DNA of 64,000 nt. Source: Lederbergia sp. NSJ-179 (GTDB lineage Bacteria > Bacillota > Bacilli > Bacillales > Bacillaceae_C). The position numbers and the translations under genes are program-made. The stretch covers positions 1 to 64,000 of the forward strand of contig NZ_JALIFP010000005.1 of NCBI RefSeq assembly GCF_022867885.1, read 5' to 3'. Below, in pieces: positions 1 through 8,036 of this stretch. The notes beneath the pieces were generated by a model. It was not told the DNA's origin and searched no databases. It saw only the letters and a program-made list of their open reading frames with translations. Position 1 is the stretch's first letter, and each line of letters starts with the position of its first letter.

Positions 1-118
1 GATCTCAATCATTTATATGAGCAACGATACTCAAGTTACTGAACCGCCGAATACGGGACCGTACGTTCGGTGGTGGGAGAGGTCGGCTAATCAATTAATG
101 ATTAGCCTCCTACTCGAT
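1..118 (+). mobile_element. 3' end of a group II intron (domains V and VI)
   Basis: Bases 41-74 form a 34-nt hairpin with domain V architecture: a lower helix pairing ACCGCCGAA with TTCGGTGGT, a 2-nt CG bulge on the 3' side, and an upper TACG/CGTA helix closed by a tetraloop. Bases 85-93 and 99-107 form a perfect 9-bp helix (GGCTAATCA/TGATTAGCC), as expected for domain VI, followed by a tail ending CTCGAT near 118. This spacing matches bacterial group II introns, probably class C with a CGC catalytic triad. The reverse transcriptase would lie to the left, outside the window. The T-rich start of the 3' exon fits class C insertion after terminators. The exact 3' boundary and class are inferred. 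Confidence 0.72.
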
Positions 119-321
119 TTTAGGACACATAGTAGGGTCTGAAATTTTACTATCCTCCTCAGAAAGAAGAAGGTATTATTCTATCAGTTTTTATTCTACA
201 AAATCTCTTCCTTTTTCTTTTTTCAAAAACTTCCCCACATAATGGGCTTGGCATTCGCTCACGTATTCATAAACCTCCAATAAAATATTGTAGAAATCAT
301 GCATGCAAAGGAGGGTTATGA

Positions 322-807
322 ATGAATATGCCTGATGAGTTTAATCATTCCCATCATACGTCACGCCAAGAAGTCATTGATCATTTATTAGAGTCGATCA
401 TCCACGAAGAAATGGCATTAGCCAATCTTCTGAATGCCGGTGCTTCCAAAATCCATGCCTTTATAGGAAGTGAATTCAATTTTCCAACTCAACCCTCTAA
501 CCAAGAAATTATTATGATGAATAAATCAGCACTTCATTTATTAAGAACGGCTGTGGTGAAGGATTGGTTTTTATTAAACAAGCTTGAAGAAATATTTGCA
601 TTTGATGCAAGACAAATGCCCTCCCAACCTCTCAGTCCATTGGATGATGAACTGGATGAAGAATTAAACGAGGACAGCAATGAACTTCAGGAGTCTCAAT
701 CTGGTGAAGAAGACAGTGCATTTCAGGAAGATGAGGAATTTTCTGATGAATCGGCTCCTGAAAAATTAGGTGGTCAAGATGAACCCCAAGAACTGTCGGA
801 CAATTGA
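322..807 (+). CDS. Conserved helical protein with acidic tail, function unknown
   Basis: Encodes 161 aa. The start is supported by AAAGGAGG at 308-314. Residues about 17-92 look like two long amphipathic helices (EVIDHLLESIIHEEMALANL and NQEIIMMNKSALHLLRTAVV). From about residue 100 the chain becomes extremely acidic and probably disordered. The EEMALANLLNA motif resembles short helical segments I recall from Bacillota proteins of unknown function, sometimes associated with spore-surface or collagen-like proteins; that is recollection, not a search. No signal peptide or membrane segment is visible. Its stop overlaps the next gene, so the two are probably co-translated. No function is assigned. 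Confidence 0.75.
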   Translation: MNMPDEFNHSHHTSRQEVIDHLLESIIHEEMALANLLNAGASKIHAFIGSEFNFPTQPSNQEIIMMNKSALHLLRTAVVKDWFLLNKLEEIFAFDARQMPSQPLSPLDDELDEELNEDSNELQESQSGEEDSAFQEDEEFSDESAPEKLGGQDEPQELSDN

Positions 808-1243
808 TGCGAATGATTCATTATTTGGTTTATGGATTTCCATCATCACTCACTATAAGTGTTTACTTACTCTCTGGAAAACGATGCAGTCGAACGGGAT
901 CGATGAGAAAATAATCATCCAGTCCATTGTCCATTCATACGAAAATATACAATTATTTATGAAAGTTTTAATCAACCGATATGAGTTAACGGAACTCGCC
1001 CGGATTCCGCTGAAGAGTGAAGACTTGATTAGAGAAACAGAAGAAATGATAAAAGACACCTACCATTTTTCCCATGGATGTATGGCTTCTTTATATAATA
1101 TAAGGAAAATTTCCTGTTTACACACAAGTATTTTAGAGGATTTACTGTGGCTAGAATATATTAGTGTCCAGAAAAAAATGGAAAATAACCCTGAGAAAAA
1201 GTGGCTAACTGACCATGTATTTAATCCGATTTCCCCCAAATAA
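779..1243 (+). CDS. Helical protein of unknown function overlapping the preceding gene
   Basis: Encodes 154 aa from ATG 779, with AGGTGG at 768-773 as ribosome binding site; GTG 770 is an in-frame alternative adding three residues. It starts 29 bases inside the preceding gene in another frame, which suggests translational coupling. The protein is predicted all-helical, with Cys, Tyr and His scattered along the helices (for example HYKCLLTLW and HGCMASLYNIRKISCLH). It has no signal peptide and no recognisable domain. A four-helix bundle is possible. I do not recognise the family. Confidence 0.65.
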   Translation: MNPKNCRTIDANDSLFGLWISIITHYKCLLTLWKTMQSNGIDEKIIIQSIVHSYENIQLFMKVLINRYELTELARIPLKSEDLIRETEEMIKDTYHFSHGCMASLYNIRKISCLHTSILEDLLWLEYISVQKKMENNPEKKWLTDHVFNPISPK

Positions 1244-1304
1244 AATGACTCATTCATTTCAGCATTCATGACTTAATCAAGGGCTATGTGAATCAACGAA
1301 AAAC

Positions 1305-1346
1305 AGAGCAGGCGGAGAAAAAATGTTGTTTCTCTCCACCTGCTCT
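1305..1346. terminator. Long hairpin after the first two genes
   Basis: AGAGCAGG and GGAGAAA pair with TTTCTCC and CCTGCTCT around an 8-nt loop. A run of As precedes the stem; the bases after it are only moderately T-rich. Probably the transcript end of the 322-1243 pair. Confidence 0.6.
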
Positions 1347-1607
1347 AAACGTTTTGATAAAAAATCCGTGCTCAATTTGAATCGTTTTTCCCCTTGTATT
1401 CTGTTTTTTATTTTAGTAATATTATATAAGGATAAAAGTAATATACATAATTATCGGGAAAATTATTTTTTTCTAATTACAAGGGGAGGAACATTAATTT
1501 AGAGAATGATAGTTTTCGGAAACTTTTAGAATGCGCCAAAAAGGAAAACGGTTTCGTATCCTTTTAAAAAGTTAATGTGTTTGTGTCCAATGGAAAGGGG
1601 GAAAAAT
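1347..1607. other. AT-rich intergenic region upstream of the glnQ-type operon
   Basis: Very AT-rich, with TATATAAGG-like stretches around 1420-1435 that could contain the operon promoter. No clear -35/-10 pair with correct spacing, riboswitch or TnrA palindrome was recognised. Confidence 0.3.
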
Positions 1608-2336
1608 ATGATCTCCTTTAAAAATGTGAATAAATACTATGGGGATTTCCATGTTCTAAAAAACATTAACCTAACAATTAACAAAGGAGAAGTGGTTGTC
1701 ATTATTGGTCCTTCGGGATCTGGAAAAAGTACTTTATTGCGATGCATCAATAGACTGGAAACAATTTCTGACGGTTCTCTGACGGTTGGAGATAAAGAAA
1801 TCCATGATAAAAAAACAGACATAAACAAAATTAGGCAGCATATAGGTATGGTATTTCAGCATTTTAATCTATACCCGCACAAAACAGTCCTTGAAAATAT
1901 TACCCTTGCTCCTATCAATGTTTTACGGAAATCAAAAGAAGAAGCCAAAAAGACGGCTGAGTTTTACTTGGGAAAAGTGGGGATTCCCGATAAAGCCTCC
2001 TCCTACCCTTCTCAGCTTTCAGGCGGACAACAGCAGCGTGTCGCGATTGCAAGGGCACTTGCCATGGAACCGGAAATTTTACTCTTTGATGAGCCTACAT
2101 CGGCACTTGACCCAGAAATGGTTGGTGAAGTTTTAGATGTTATGAAGACGCTCGCTAAAGAAGGCATGACAATGGTCGTGGTGACACATGAAATGGGATT
2201 TGCCAAAGAAGTAGGAGACCGGATTATCTTTATTGATGAAGGTCAAATTCTTGAAGAGGCCGATCCTGTGGAGTTTTTTAACAATCCACAGGACGAGCGG
2301 GCCAAATTATTTCTGAGTCGTATACTAAATCATTAA
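1608..2336 (+). CDS. glnQ: Polar amino-acid (glutamine-type) ABC transporter ATP-binding protein
   Basis: Encodes 242 aa and powers import of a polar amino acid, probably glutamine or glutamate, at the inner face of the membrane. Walker A GPSGSGKS is at residues 34-41, the signature LSGGQQQR near 134-141, and Walker [12 protein letters not shown] near 154-164, followed by the switch His in VVTHE. The start at 1608 is chosen for the AAAGGGGG ribosome site; an upstream TTG/ATG extension has none. It is followed by a binding lipoprotein and two permeases, the glnQ-glnH-glnM-glnP order of B. subtilis. The exact substrate is inferred. Confidence 0.93.
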   Translation: MISFKNVNKYYGDFHVLKNINLTINKGEVVVIIGPSGSGKSTLLRCINRLETISDGSLTVGDKEIHDKKTDINKIRQHIGMVFQHFNLYPHKTVLENITLAPINVLRKSKEEAKKTAEFYLGKVGIPDKASSYPSQLSGGQQQRVAIARALAMEPEILLFDEPTSALDPEMVGEVLDVMKTLAKEGMTMVVVTHEMGFAKEVGDRIIFIDEGQILEEADPVEFFNNPQDERAKLFLSRILNH

Positions 2337-2350
2337 TAAGGAGAGAGAAT

Positions 2351-3187
2351 ATGCGGAAACTAAAAAAATTATCCATTTTAACGTTGGCGGCTTTGCTTTC
2401 TATTACTCTTTTAGCTGCTTGTGGTACCGGTAGTAGCAAGAGCAAAGGAGATAGCGGAAGTAGCGGAAATAATGATAAAAAAAACGAAAACGTCCTTGAA
2501 GCCATAAAGGAACGTGACAAAATCATCTTTGGTGTGAAATATGACACAAAACTTTTTGGTTTAAAGGATCCTGCTTCAGGAGAGGTGGAAGGATTCGATA
2601 TTGATATTGCGAAGCAAATAGCCAAAGAAATACTTGGTGATGAAAACAAAGTAGAATTTGTTGAAGTGACATCAAAGACAAGAATCCCGCTATTAAACAA
2701 AGGGGATATTGATGCGATCATCGCAACGATGACAATTTCAGAAGAACGTAAAAAAGAAGTGGATTTCTCTGATGTCTATTTTGAAGCAGGGCAATCACTA
2801 TTAGTTAAAAAAGGCAGCCCGATCAAAAGTATCGATGACCTTACAAAAGACACCACTGTCCTTGCTGTAAAAGGATCCACCTCAACGGATAATATTCGTA
2901 AAGTAGCTCCGGATGCTCCGGTATTGGAATTCGAAAATTATCAAGAGGCATTTACCGCACTGAAACAAGGCCAAGGGGATACGTTAACAACGGATAACTC
3001 CATTCTTTTAGGAATGGCTTCAGAAGATGATTCTTTCGAGTTGGTAGGGGGCACATTCACTGATGAGCCTTATGGGGTCGCTGTGAAAAAAGGGGAAAAA
3101 GAGCTGGTAGAAGCAATCAATGATGCCCTGAAAGCAATTCAAGATAACGGAAAATATGACGAGATTTACCACGAATGGATTGAATAA
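2351..3187 (+). CDS. glnH: Amino-acid ABC transporter substrate-binding lipoprotein
   Basis: Encodes 278 aa. A basic N-terminus and hydrophobic stretch lead to a lipobox ending LLAAC, with Cys24 as the predicted diacylated residue. A Ser/Gly/Lys-rich linker follows, then an SBP_bac_3 domain (GVKYDTKLFGLKDP, EGFDIDIAKQIAKEIL, and DFSDVYFEAGQSLLVKKGS). It captures the amino acid outside the cell and delivers it to the two permeases encoded next. It starts 15 bases after the ATPase stop behind AAGGAGAGAG. Confidence 0.92.
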   Translation: MRKLKKLSILTLAALLSITLLAACGTGSSKSKGDSGSSGNNDKKNENVLEAIKERDKIIFGVKYDTKLFGLKDPASGEVEGFDIDIAKQIAKEILGDENKVEFVEVTSKTRIPLLNKGDIDAIIATMTISEERKKEVDFSDVYFEAGQSLLVKKGSPIKSIDDLTKDTTVLAVKGSTSTDNIRKVAPDAPVLEFENYQEAFTALKQGQGDTLTTDNSILLGMASEDDSFELVGGTFTDEPYGVAVKKGEKELVEAINDALKAIQDNGKYDEIYHEWIE

Positions 3188-3263
3188 AATGGATTGTTTA
3201 GATTGGTTTTTTAACAGGATGGGCACTTTGTGCTCGTCCTAATTCATTTGATGGGAGGGAGAT

Positions 3264-3917
3264 ATGGTGGATTTCTCTATTCTGATAGATTATTCTGATA
3301 TGTTTTGGGATGGCTTTAAAGTCACAATTATTGCAAGCTTAACAGCATTAGTCGCAAGTTTTATTCTTGGAACGATCATAGCTGTTATGCGAATTACACC
3401 CATAGCACCTTTAAGATGGGTTGGAACAGCATATGTTGAATTTTTTAGAAATATCCCCTTGGTCGTCATCGCCTTTTTCTTTTTTATTGGGACACCGGCG
3501 ATTGGAATAAGGTTTAGTGGTATTACGGCAGGGACAATTGCCCTTTCTATTTATACTTCATCGTTTATTGCGGAAGCCATTCGATCAGGTATTCTGTCCA
3601 TTCCAAAAGGGCAAACGGAAGCTGCACGATCATCGGGATTAAATTATATGCAAACAATGCGAATGATTATCTTACCCCAAGCCATTAAAATTGTCATACC
3701 TCCAATTGGCAATCAATTTATTAATTTAGTGAAAAACTCATCCATTTTGGCACTAATTTCCGGTGCTGACTTGATGTACCAAGCGGATCTTATTTCATCC
3801 AAAACCTTTATTGTTTTTGATGTATACATATTAGTCGCCTTATTTTATTTAATTATCACCATTCCATTAAGTTTAGGCGTAAGATATATAGAAAAACGAC
3901 TCGCAAATACTTATTAA
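3264..3917 (+). CDS. glnM: Amino-acid ABC transporter permease
   Basis: Encodes 217 aa, a HisM/GlnM-type inner-membrane permease with about five membrane helices. The EAA loop is visible around residues 110-140 (GQTEAARSSGLNYMQTMRMI and following ILPQA), the contact site for the ATPase. A GGGAGG ribosome site precedes ATG 3264. It is one of a pair of homologous permeases in this operon, expected to form a heterodimer. Confidence 0.9.
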   Translation: MVDFSILIDYSDMFWDGFKVTIIASLTALVASFILGTIIAVMRITPIAPLRWVGTAYVEFFRNIPLVVIAFFFFIGTPAIGIRFSGITAGTIALSIYTSSFIAEAIRSGILSIPKGQTEAARSSGLNYMQTMRMIILPQAIKIVIPPIGNQFINLVKNSSILALISGADLMYQADLISSKTFIVFDVYILVALFYLIITIPLSLGVRYIEKRLANTY

Positions 3918-3929
3918 GGAGGGGGCAAT

Positions 3930-4580
3930 ATGGATTTATCCGGTGCATTTTCGCCAGAAAATTTAGCTTTCTTAATGAAAGGATTTTATGTGACATTAGA
4001 AGTAGCAGTTATTTCCATTATATTTAGTTTTATTATCGGCGGTATACTTGGAACGATTCGTTTTACCAAAGTACCAGTCATTTCACAAATAGTTGTCGTG
4101 ATTGTTGAAACAATCCGGAACTTGCCACTTCTATTAATTATATTGTTTACATATTTTGCATTGCCTGAAATCGGCATTAACTTTAGTATTACCGTTTCAG
4201 CCATTGTAGCCTTAGTTGTTTTCGAATCATCCATGATTGCGGAAATTGTCAGAGGTGGATTGAATTCAATTGAAAAGGGGCAAATGGAGGCGGCACGTTC
4301 CTCAGGGCTCACCTACTTGCAAGCTTTGCGGAAGGTCATTCTCCCCCAAGCATTGAAGCGGATGGTACCGAATCTTGTTAGTCAATTTATCTCTCTTTTA
4401 AAGGATACATCCCTTGCGGTGATCATCTCACTACCAGAACTGCTTCATAATGCAAAAATTATTCAAGCACAAAGCTCACAGTATGTTATCCCAATCTTCA
4501 TACTCGTTGCGATCATATACTTCGTCGTGAACTATGCATTATCTTTGGTCGCAAAAAGACTTGAGCTAAAGCAAGCATGA
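3930..4580 (+). CDS. glnP: Amino-acid ABC transporter permease
   Basis: Encodes 216 aa, the second HisM/GlnP-type permease, clearly homologous to the preceding protein. The EAA loop reads GQMEAARSSGLTYLQALRKV followed by ILPQA. It has about five membrane helices and a strong AAGGAGGGGG ribosome site 12 bases after the previous stop. It is the last gene of the operon, with a terminator directly downstream. Confidence 0.9.
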   Translation: MDLSGAFSPENLAFLMKGFYVTLEVAVISIIFSFIIGGILGTIRFTKVPVISQIVVVIVETIRNLPLLLIILFTYFALPEIGINFSITVSAIVALVVFESSMIAEIVRGGLNSIEKGQMEAARSSGLTYLQALRKVILPQALKRMVPNLVSQFISLLKDTSLAVIISLPELLHNAKIIQAQSSQYVIPIFILVAIIYFVVNYALSLVAKRLELKQA

Positions 4581-4600
4581 TTGACCAGTCCTCCATTTGG

Positions 4601-4642
4601 CACCTGAAGGATAGCCCCCCTTCCTTTTTCAGGTGTCTTTTT
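4601..4642 (+). terminator. Rho-independent terminator of the glnQHMP-type operon
   Basis: CACCTGAA pairs with TTCAGGTG around a C-rich loop, followed by TCTTTTT. Confidence 0.85.
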
Positions 4643-4736
4643 GCACTGGGTTCATTCTATGTTTCGTTTCCTCCTCTCCCCTATCTTCTTTTTGTGATAA
4701 AATAAGGAGAAGAAAAACGAAAGCAAGGTGTTTACT

Positions 4737-5456
4737 ATGTCATTTCCTAGGGGAAAGATTTATGATGCCAATATAAAAAGCAGACAACTTCAAGAAAATA
4801 TTCCATTCCTTGTTTATTTACCGGCTGCGTTTTCACCGAGTGAAAAGCACTCTCTCATCATCGTTCAGGACGGGAAAGATTATTTCCAATTGGGAAAACT
4901 TACACGTTATGCGGATGAATTAATCGATGAAGGTCATTTGGAAAAAACCATTATAGTCGCAACTCATTATAAAAGTATTGAAGATCGTTACAAAAAATAT
5001 CATCCAATGGGGGAAGAAAATCTTTCTTTTATGCCCTTTCTTGCGGAAGAATTAATTCCTTGGATCGACCAACAATATCCTACCTATACACAAAGGGAGA
5101 AACGGACCTTGATGGGAGATAGTCTTGCTGGGACAGTTTCATTGCGTACAGCCATTCATTATCCTGAGCTATTTAAAAACATTATTCTACATTCACCTTA
5201 TGTAAACGAGGACATACTCAAAGAAGTTCAAGCTGCTCCTCCCTCATTCAATTTTAAGATTTACCAAGTGGTTGGAAAAGAAGAAACGGTTGTAAAAATA
5301 TCGAATAATCGAGACTTTTTAACACCCAACAGAGAGCTTTATCAACTATTTATCGAAAAAGGATATGAAGTTTTTTATAACGAATTTATTGGTGGTCATT
5401 CCTGGAAATATTGGCAACCTGATGTTAAAAGGGCTTTACAAATGATGTTTTCCTGA
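4737..5456 (+). CDS. yjcH: Esterase-like alpha/beta hydrolase (YjcH family)
   Basis: Encodes 239 aa, related to the enterochelin-esterase/Esterase-D superfamily. The nucleophile motif GDSLAG places Ser129 as the likely catalytic residue; His in GGHSWKYW near the C-terminus is the likely base. No signal peptide, so cytoplasmic. ATG 4737 fits the AAGGTG ribosome site; GTG 4728 would add three residues. The yjcH-yjcG-yjcF run matches B. subtilis in neighbours. Substrate unknown. Confidence 0.85.
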   Translation: MSFPRGKIYDANIKSRQLQENIPFLVYLPAAFSPSEKHSLIIVQDGKDYFQLGKLTRYADELIDEGHLEKTIIVATHYKSIEDRYKKYHPMGEENLSFMPFLAEELIPWIDQQYPTYTQREKRTLMGDSLAGTVSLRTAIHYPELFKNIILHSPYVNEDILKEVQAAPPSFNFKIYQVVGKEETVVKISNNRDFLTPNRELYQLFIEKGYEVFYNEFIGGHSWKYWQPDVKRALQMMFS

Positions 5457-5537
5457 GCAACTCCAATAAGAATCTGTTATAGTAATAATATAATTATTTT
5501 AGGTAAGAAAAATGAAACGAAAAAAGGAGGCAAAAAA

Positions 5538-6050
5538 ATGAAATACGGAATTGTCATCTTTCCATCGAAAAAATTACAAGACTTGGCCAATTCTTATCGT
5601 AAGCGTTATGATCCTCATTATGCCTTAATCCCTCCACATTTGACGCTGAAGGAAGGTTTTGAGACAGAGGATAAACCCGAGGATTTAACAGATATACTTA
5701 AAAAAATTGCCCGACAACATCAGCCCGTTCATCTAAAATTCCTTAAAGTTAGTTCGTTTCAACCTATCACCAATACAATTTACTTAAAAGTTGAGAAAAC
5801 AGATGAATTACAACGCCTCCATGATGATCTATATGAACAAATGCCTGGTAGGGAACCAGAGCATCCATTTGTCCCCCATGTAACGATCGGGCAAGAATTA
5901 TCAAATGACGAACATTCGGATGTTTTTGGATCATTAGGGATGGTCGGAGTTGAACACGAAGAAACGGTTGACCGCATTCATTTGGTTTATCAATTGGAAA
6001 ATGGTTCATGGGCTACCTATGAAACAATCCGTTTAGGAAAGGAAAATTAG
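5538..6050 (+). CDS. yjcG: 2H phosphoesterase / 2'-5' RNA ligase-like protein (YjcG)
   Basis: Encodes 170 aa. Two HxT signature motifs, HLT (His34, Thr36) and HVT (His114, Thr116), define the two-histidine phosphoesterase fold that acts on 2',3'-cyclic or 2'-5' phosphodiester bonds. Length and spacing match Bacillus YjcG. A strong AAAAGGAGG precedes the start. Its physiological substrate is not established. Confidence 0.88.
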   Translation: MKYGIVIFPSKKLQDLANSYRKRYDPHYALIPPHLTLKEGFETEDKPEDLTDILKKIARQHQPVHLKFLKVSSFQPITNTIYLKVEKTDELQRLHDDLYEQMPGREPEHPFVPHVTIGQELSNDEHSDVFGSLGMVGVEHEETVDRIHLVYQLENGSWATYETIRLGKEN

Positions 6051-6056
6051 TTATCC

Positions 6057-6482
6057 ATGCGTGTAGTACAGACGACCACAGAACAACAACTTAAAGATGC
6101 ATTCCATATTAGAAAAAAGGTATTTGTTGAAGAACAGATGGTACCAGTAGAAATAGAAATAGATGAATTTGAAAAGGCTTCTGTCCATTTTGTTTTGTAC
6201 GACCAGGAAAAACCGATCGGTGCAGGAAGATGTAGAACGATGGATCATATTGGCAAGGTAGAAAGAATCTGCATTTTGCCCTCTCATCGGGGGAAAGGTG
6301 CAGGGAATCTGATTATGCAAACGATCGAGCGATTTGCCAAGGAAAAACAAATCCGAGAACTTAAGCTCAATGCCCAGATCTCTGCGATCCCATTTTATGA
6401 GAAACTTGGGTTTACTGTTTGTTCAGAGGAATTTATGGATGCGGGTATTCCCCATAAAACGATGATAAAACAAATAGGTTAA
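6057..6482 (+). CDS. yjcF: GNAT family N-acetyltransferase (YjcF)
   Basis: Encodes 141 aa. The acetyl-CoA binding motif A is visible as ICILPSHRGKGAGNLIM, followed by KLNAQISAIPFYEKLGF, typical of ElaA/YjcF-type GNATs. It starts 6 bases after the yjcG stop with no strong Shine-Dalgarno, so it is probably coupled to yjcG. Acceptor unknown. Confidence 0.88.
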   Translation: MRVVQTTTEQQLKDAFHIRKKVFVEEQMVPVEIEIDEFEKASVHFVLYDQEKPIGAGRCRTMDHIGKVERICILPSHRGKGAGNLIMQTIERFAKEKQIRELKLNAQISAIPFYEKLGFTVCSEEFMDAGIPHKTMIKQIG

Positions 6483-6514
6483 CACTAAAAGTGCAAGCCG
6501 CCTATGAATAAGAA
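6483..6514 (+). repeat. Degenerate type A repeat 5' end
   Basis: AAAAGTGCAAGCCGCC immediately after the yjcF stop resembles the 5' end of the type A repeats (AAAAGCGCAAGCGCC). Only this end is recognisable. Confidence 0.4.
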
Positions 6515-6515
6515 T

Positions 6516-6552
6516 AAAGGCGTCGCCATAAGATGTGGCCACGCCTTTTTTC
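6516..6552 (+). terminator. Rho-independent terminator after yjcF
   Basis: AAAGGCGT pairs with ACGCCTTT, with GCCA/TGGC continuing the stem, followed by a T run at 6546-6551. Confidence 0.75.
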
Positions 6553-6585
6553 CCCACAACCTGGGGACCTAAGACATTTCACTGA

Positions 6586-6861
6586 TTATATGTATTCATT
6601 GAAATGTCTTCCTTTTTCCTCCATTCCCATAAAAACAAATGGATCTGCTTTTCCAAATCTTCTCTTTTTCTTTGTCTTTTTCCTTTTCATTAGCGGATTG
6701 GCATCTGATCGTTTTTCGCTTAGAATTCTTTGGAACGATGACTGCCATTGAACTTTTTCAATATCAGGAATCGGTATGGGATCATGATGCTTCAGTTTTG
6801 ACGATATTCTTTTATGATATTCTTGATATTGATCGGGATGGATCGGTCCAATATACCCCAC
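6586..6861 (-). CDS. Small basic conserved protein, function unknown
   Basis: Encodes 91 aa from GTG 6861, chosen for GGAGGT six bases upstream; a TTG at 6903 would add 14 residues but has no ribosome site. The N-terminus MGYIGPIHPDQYQEYHKRIS resembles a small group of Bacillus proteins with a (I/P)xPxxxxQYxxY start, which I recall but cannot name. A central stretch is very Lys/Arg-rich (KRKKTKKKRR), and the C-terminus KGRHFNEYI looks conserved. No membrane segment. It lies upstream of a spore gene pair but its role is unknown. Confidence 0.6.
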   Translation of the reverse strand: MGYIGPIHPDQYQEYHKRISSKLKHHDPIPIPDIEKVQWQSSFQRILSEKRSDANPLMKRKKTKKKRRFGKADPFVFMGMEEKGRHFNEYI

Positions 6862-6941
6862 CCTCTCACCTCCAAGAAACCTATATACTTTTCTATACCA
6901 CAAAATTATATAATCGAAACATATTGTTCTAAGATTTTTTA

Positions 6942-6963
6942 AGCCGTCCCTATTTAGGACGGC
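6942..6963 (-). terminator. Hairpin downstream of spoVIF
   Basis: A perfect 7-bp stem GCCGTCC/GGACGGC lies 14 bases beyond the spoVIF stop. There is no clean U tract on the minus strand, so termination is only possible. Confidence 0.4.
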
Positions 6964-6976
6964 GAAAAACTTATCT

Positions 6977-7234
6977 TCATCTTTTGTTATTTAACATTTT
7001 TGAAATAGCTTCCATATCTAATTGATTTCCATCTTGAATAATGGATTTCACCATTTTGTTTTCCATTTCTCTGGAAACAGGTTTATTCGCTATCCGAGAC
7101 ACTTTTTTTATAATCGCTCGGACCGTTTTTTCATCTTTAAAATTGGCATTTTGAAGTGAATTTGCTAATTCTAACACTTCGTTCATGTTGACACCTGTTT
7201 TCTTTTCAACATTTTTGAAAAATTGATTCTCCAT
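6977..7234 (-). CDS. spoVIF: Stage VI sporulation protein F (YjcC family)
   Basis: Encodes 85 aa. The sequence with FKNVEKKTGVNMNEVLELAN and KTVRAIIKKVSRIANKPVS matches SpoVIF, which in B. subtilis is made in the mother cell and is needed for late coat assembly through stabilisation of GerE-dependent expression. Small, soluble and helical. A GGAAGGGAG ribosome site precedes the start. Its position near yjcF, yjcG and yjcH matches the B. subtilis order. A 50-bp leader module shared with addB lies just upstream. Confidence 0.88.
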   Translation of the reverse strand: MENQFFKNVEKKTGVNMNEVLELANSLQNANFKDEKTVRAIIKKVSRIANKPVSREMENKMVKSIIQDGNQLDMEAISKMLNNKR

Positions 7235-7263
7235 TTCCTCCGCTCCCTTCCTTTTATCTTTGG

Positions 7264-7329
7264 GCCTACAGGAAGTAGGTTAGGCGTGGCGATTGTTGTC
7301 GCGAAGTTTGCCTTTGATCCTTATATAAT
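7264..7329 (-). repeat. Leader module shared with addB
   Basis: Contains a hairpin (CCTAC/GTAGG, 7265-7279) and a segment (7282-7329) nearly identical to 55068-55113. On the minus strand it reads TATATAAGGATCAAAGG, then GCGACAACAATCGCCACGCC, then the hairpin, then the spoVIF ribosome site. Either a transposed repeat or a shared 5' leader with an embedded -10-like sequence. Confidence 0.6.
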
Positions 7330-7375
7330 ATGAAGAAAAGCCAAATAAGTGTGGTTAAAATTAAAAATGAGCAAG

Positions 7376-7412
7376 AAAAAGATAGGTTGCCTTAACCGCA
7401 ACCCATCTTTTT
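7376..7412 (-). terminator. Rho-independent terminator after yjcZ-type gene
   Basis: AAAAAGAT-GGTTGC pairs with GCAACC-ATCTTTTT around CTTAACC. It lies 15 bases beyond the stop of the small gene at 7427 and has T runs on both strands. Confidence 0.8.
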
Positions 7413-7426
7413 GTGTTCTATTCATT

Positions 7427-7561
7427 TTAACAGAAGGCTGCACCAACTATAATGAGCAAAATAAACAAAACGACAATTAAGGCAAAGCCGCCGCCAAAGA
7501 AGCAGCCACCTGCATAACCACCATATCCACAACCACCTGCTCCATAACCATATCCGTACAT
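7427..7561 (-). CDS. YjcZ-type small sporulation protein
   Basis: Encodes 44 aa: a Gly/Tyr/Cys-rich N-terminal half ([20 protein letters not shown]) and a single hydrophobic helix ([19 protein letters not shown]). This is the hallmark of the YjcZ/YhbT-like tiny sporulation membrane proteins of Bacillaceae. A GAGAGGTGAAAGTAG ribosome site precedes the ATG, and a terminator follows. Its function in spores is not known. Confidence 0.85.
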   Translation of the reverse strand: MYGYGYGAGGCGYGGYAGGCFFGGGFALIVVLFILLIIVGAAFC

Positions 7562-7665
7562 CTACTTTCACCTCTCTTTAGTTGGTTCACTTACAGCTTA
7601 TGTGGCATATGTCTGTTTTGTATGGGCGAACCTTAAAATAAAGGAGTGAAAGTACAAAAAACATA

Positions 7666-8022
7666 TTATCCTTTTGGCTTAAAGATAAGGGCACCGATAA
7701 ATCCGAACACAATGGCAGCTGATATACCGGAAGAAGTGACTTCAAACATTCCTGTCATCACTCCAACGATTCCGTGTTTATCAGCTTCCGCCATTGCTCC
7801 TTGAACTAATGAATTCCCAAAGCTTGTAATAGGGATCGTAGCACCGGCTCCAGCAAAATCAATTAATGGTTCGTATAGACCTAAACCAGCCAATACTGCC
7901 CCTAAAACGACTAAAAAACTAAGAGTATGCCCAGGTGTTAATTTCAATGTATCCATGATGAGCTGGCCAAACATACAGATTAGTCCACCAATTACAAAAG
8001 ACCAAAAAAACATTGAAAGCAT
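7666..8022 (-). CDS. spoVAEb: SpoVAE (SpoVAEb) spore membrane protein
   Basis: Encodes 118 aa with about four hydrophobic segments and the conserved GAGATIPITSFGNSLVQGAM loop. SpoVA proteins form the inner spore membrane channel that moves dipicolinic acid during sporulation and germination. It starts 14 bases after spoVAD. SpoVAC carries a related GAGSGVPVTGFGN loop, so the two are paralogous in that region. Confidence 0.9.
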   Translation of the reverse strand: MLSMFFWSFVIGGLICMFGQLIMDTLKLTPGHTLSFLVVLGAVLAGLGLYEPLIDFAGAGATIPITSFGNSLVQGAMAEADKHGIVGVMTGMFEVTSSGISAAIVFGFIGALIFKPKG

Positions 8023-8036
8023 TTCTTTTACCCCTC

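Noticed and set aside
6639-6932. Plus-strand open frame opposite the 6586-6861 gene
   Set aside because: No ribosome site, low-complexity Phe/Ser start, and it is antisense to a better supported gene.
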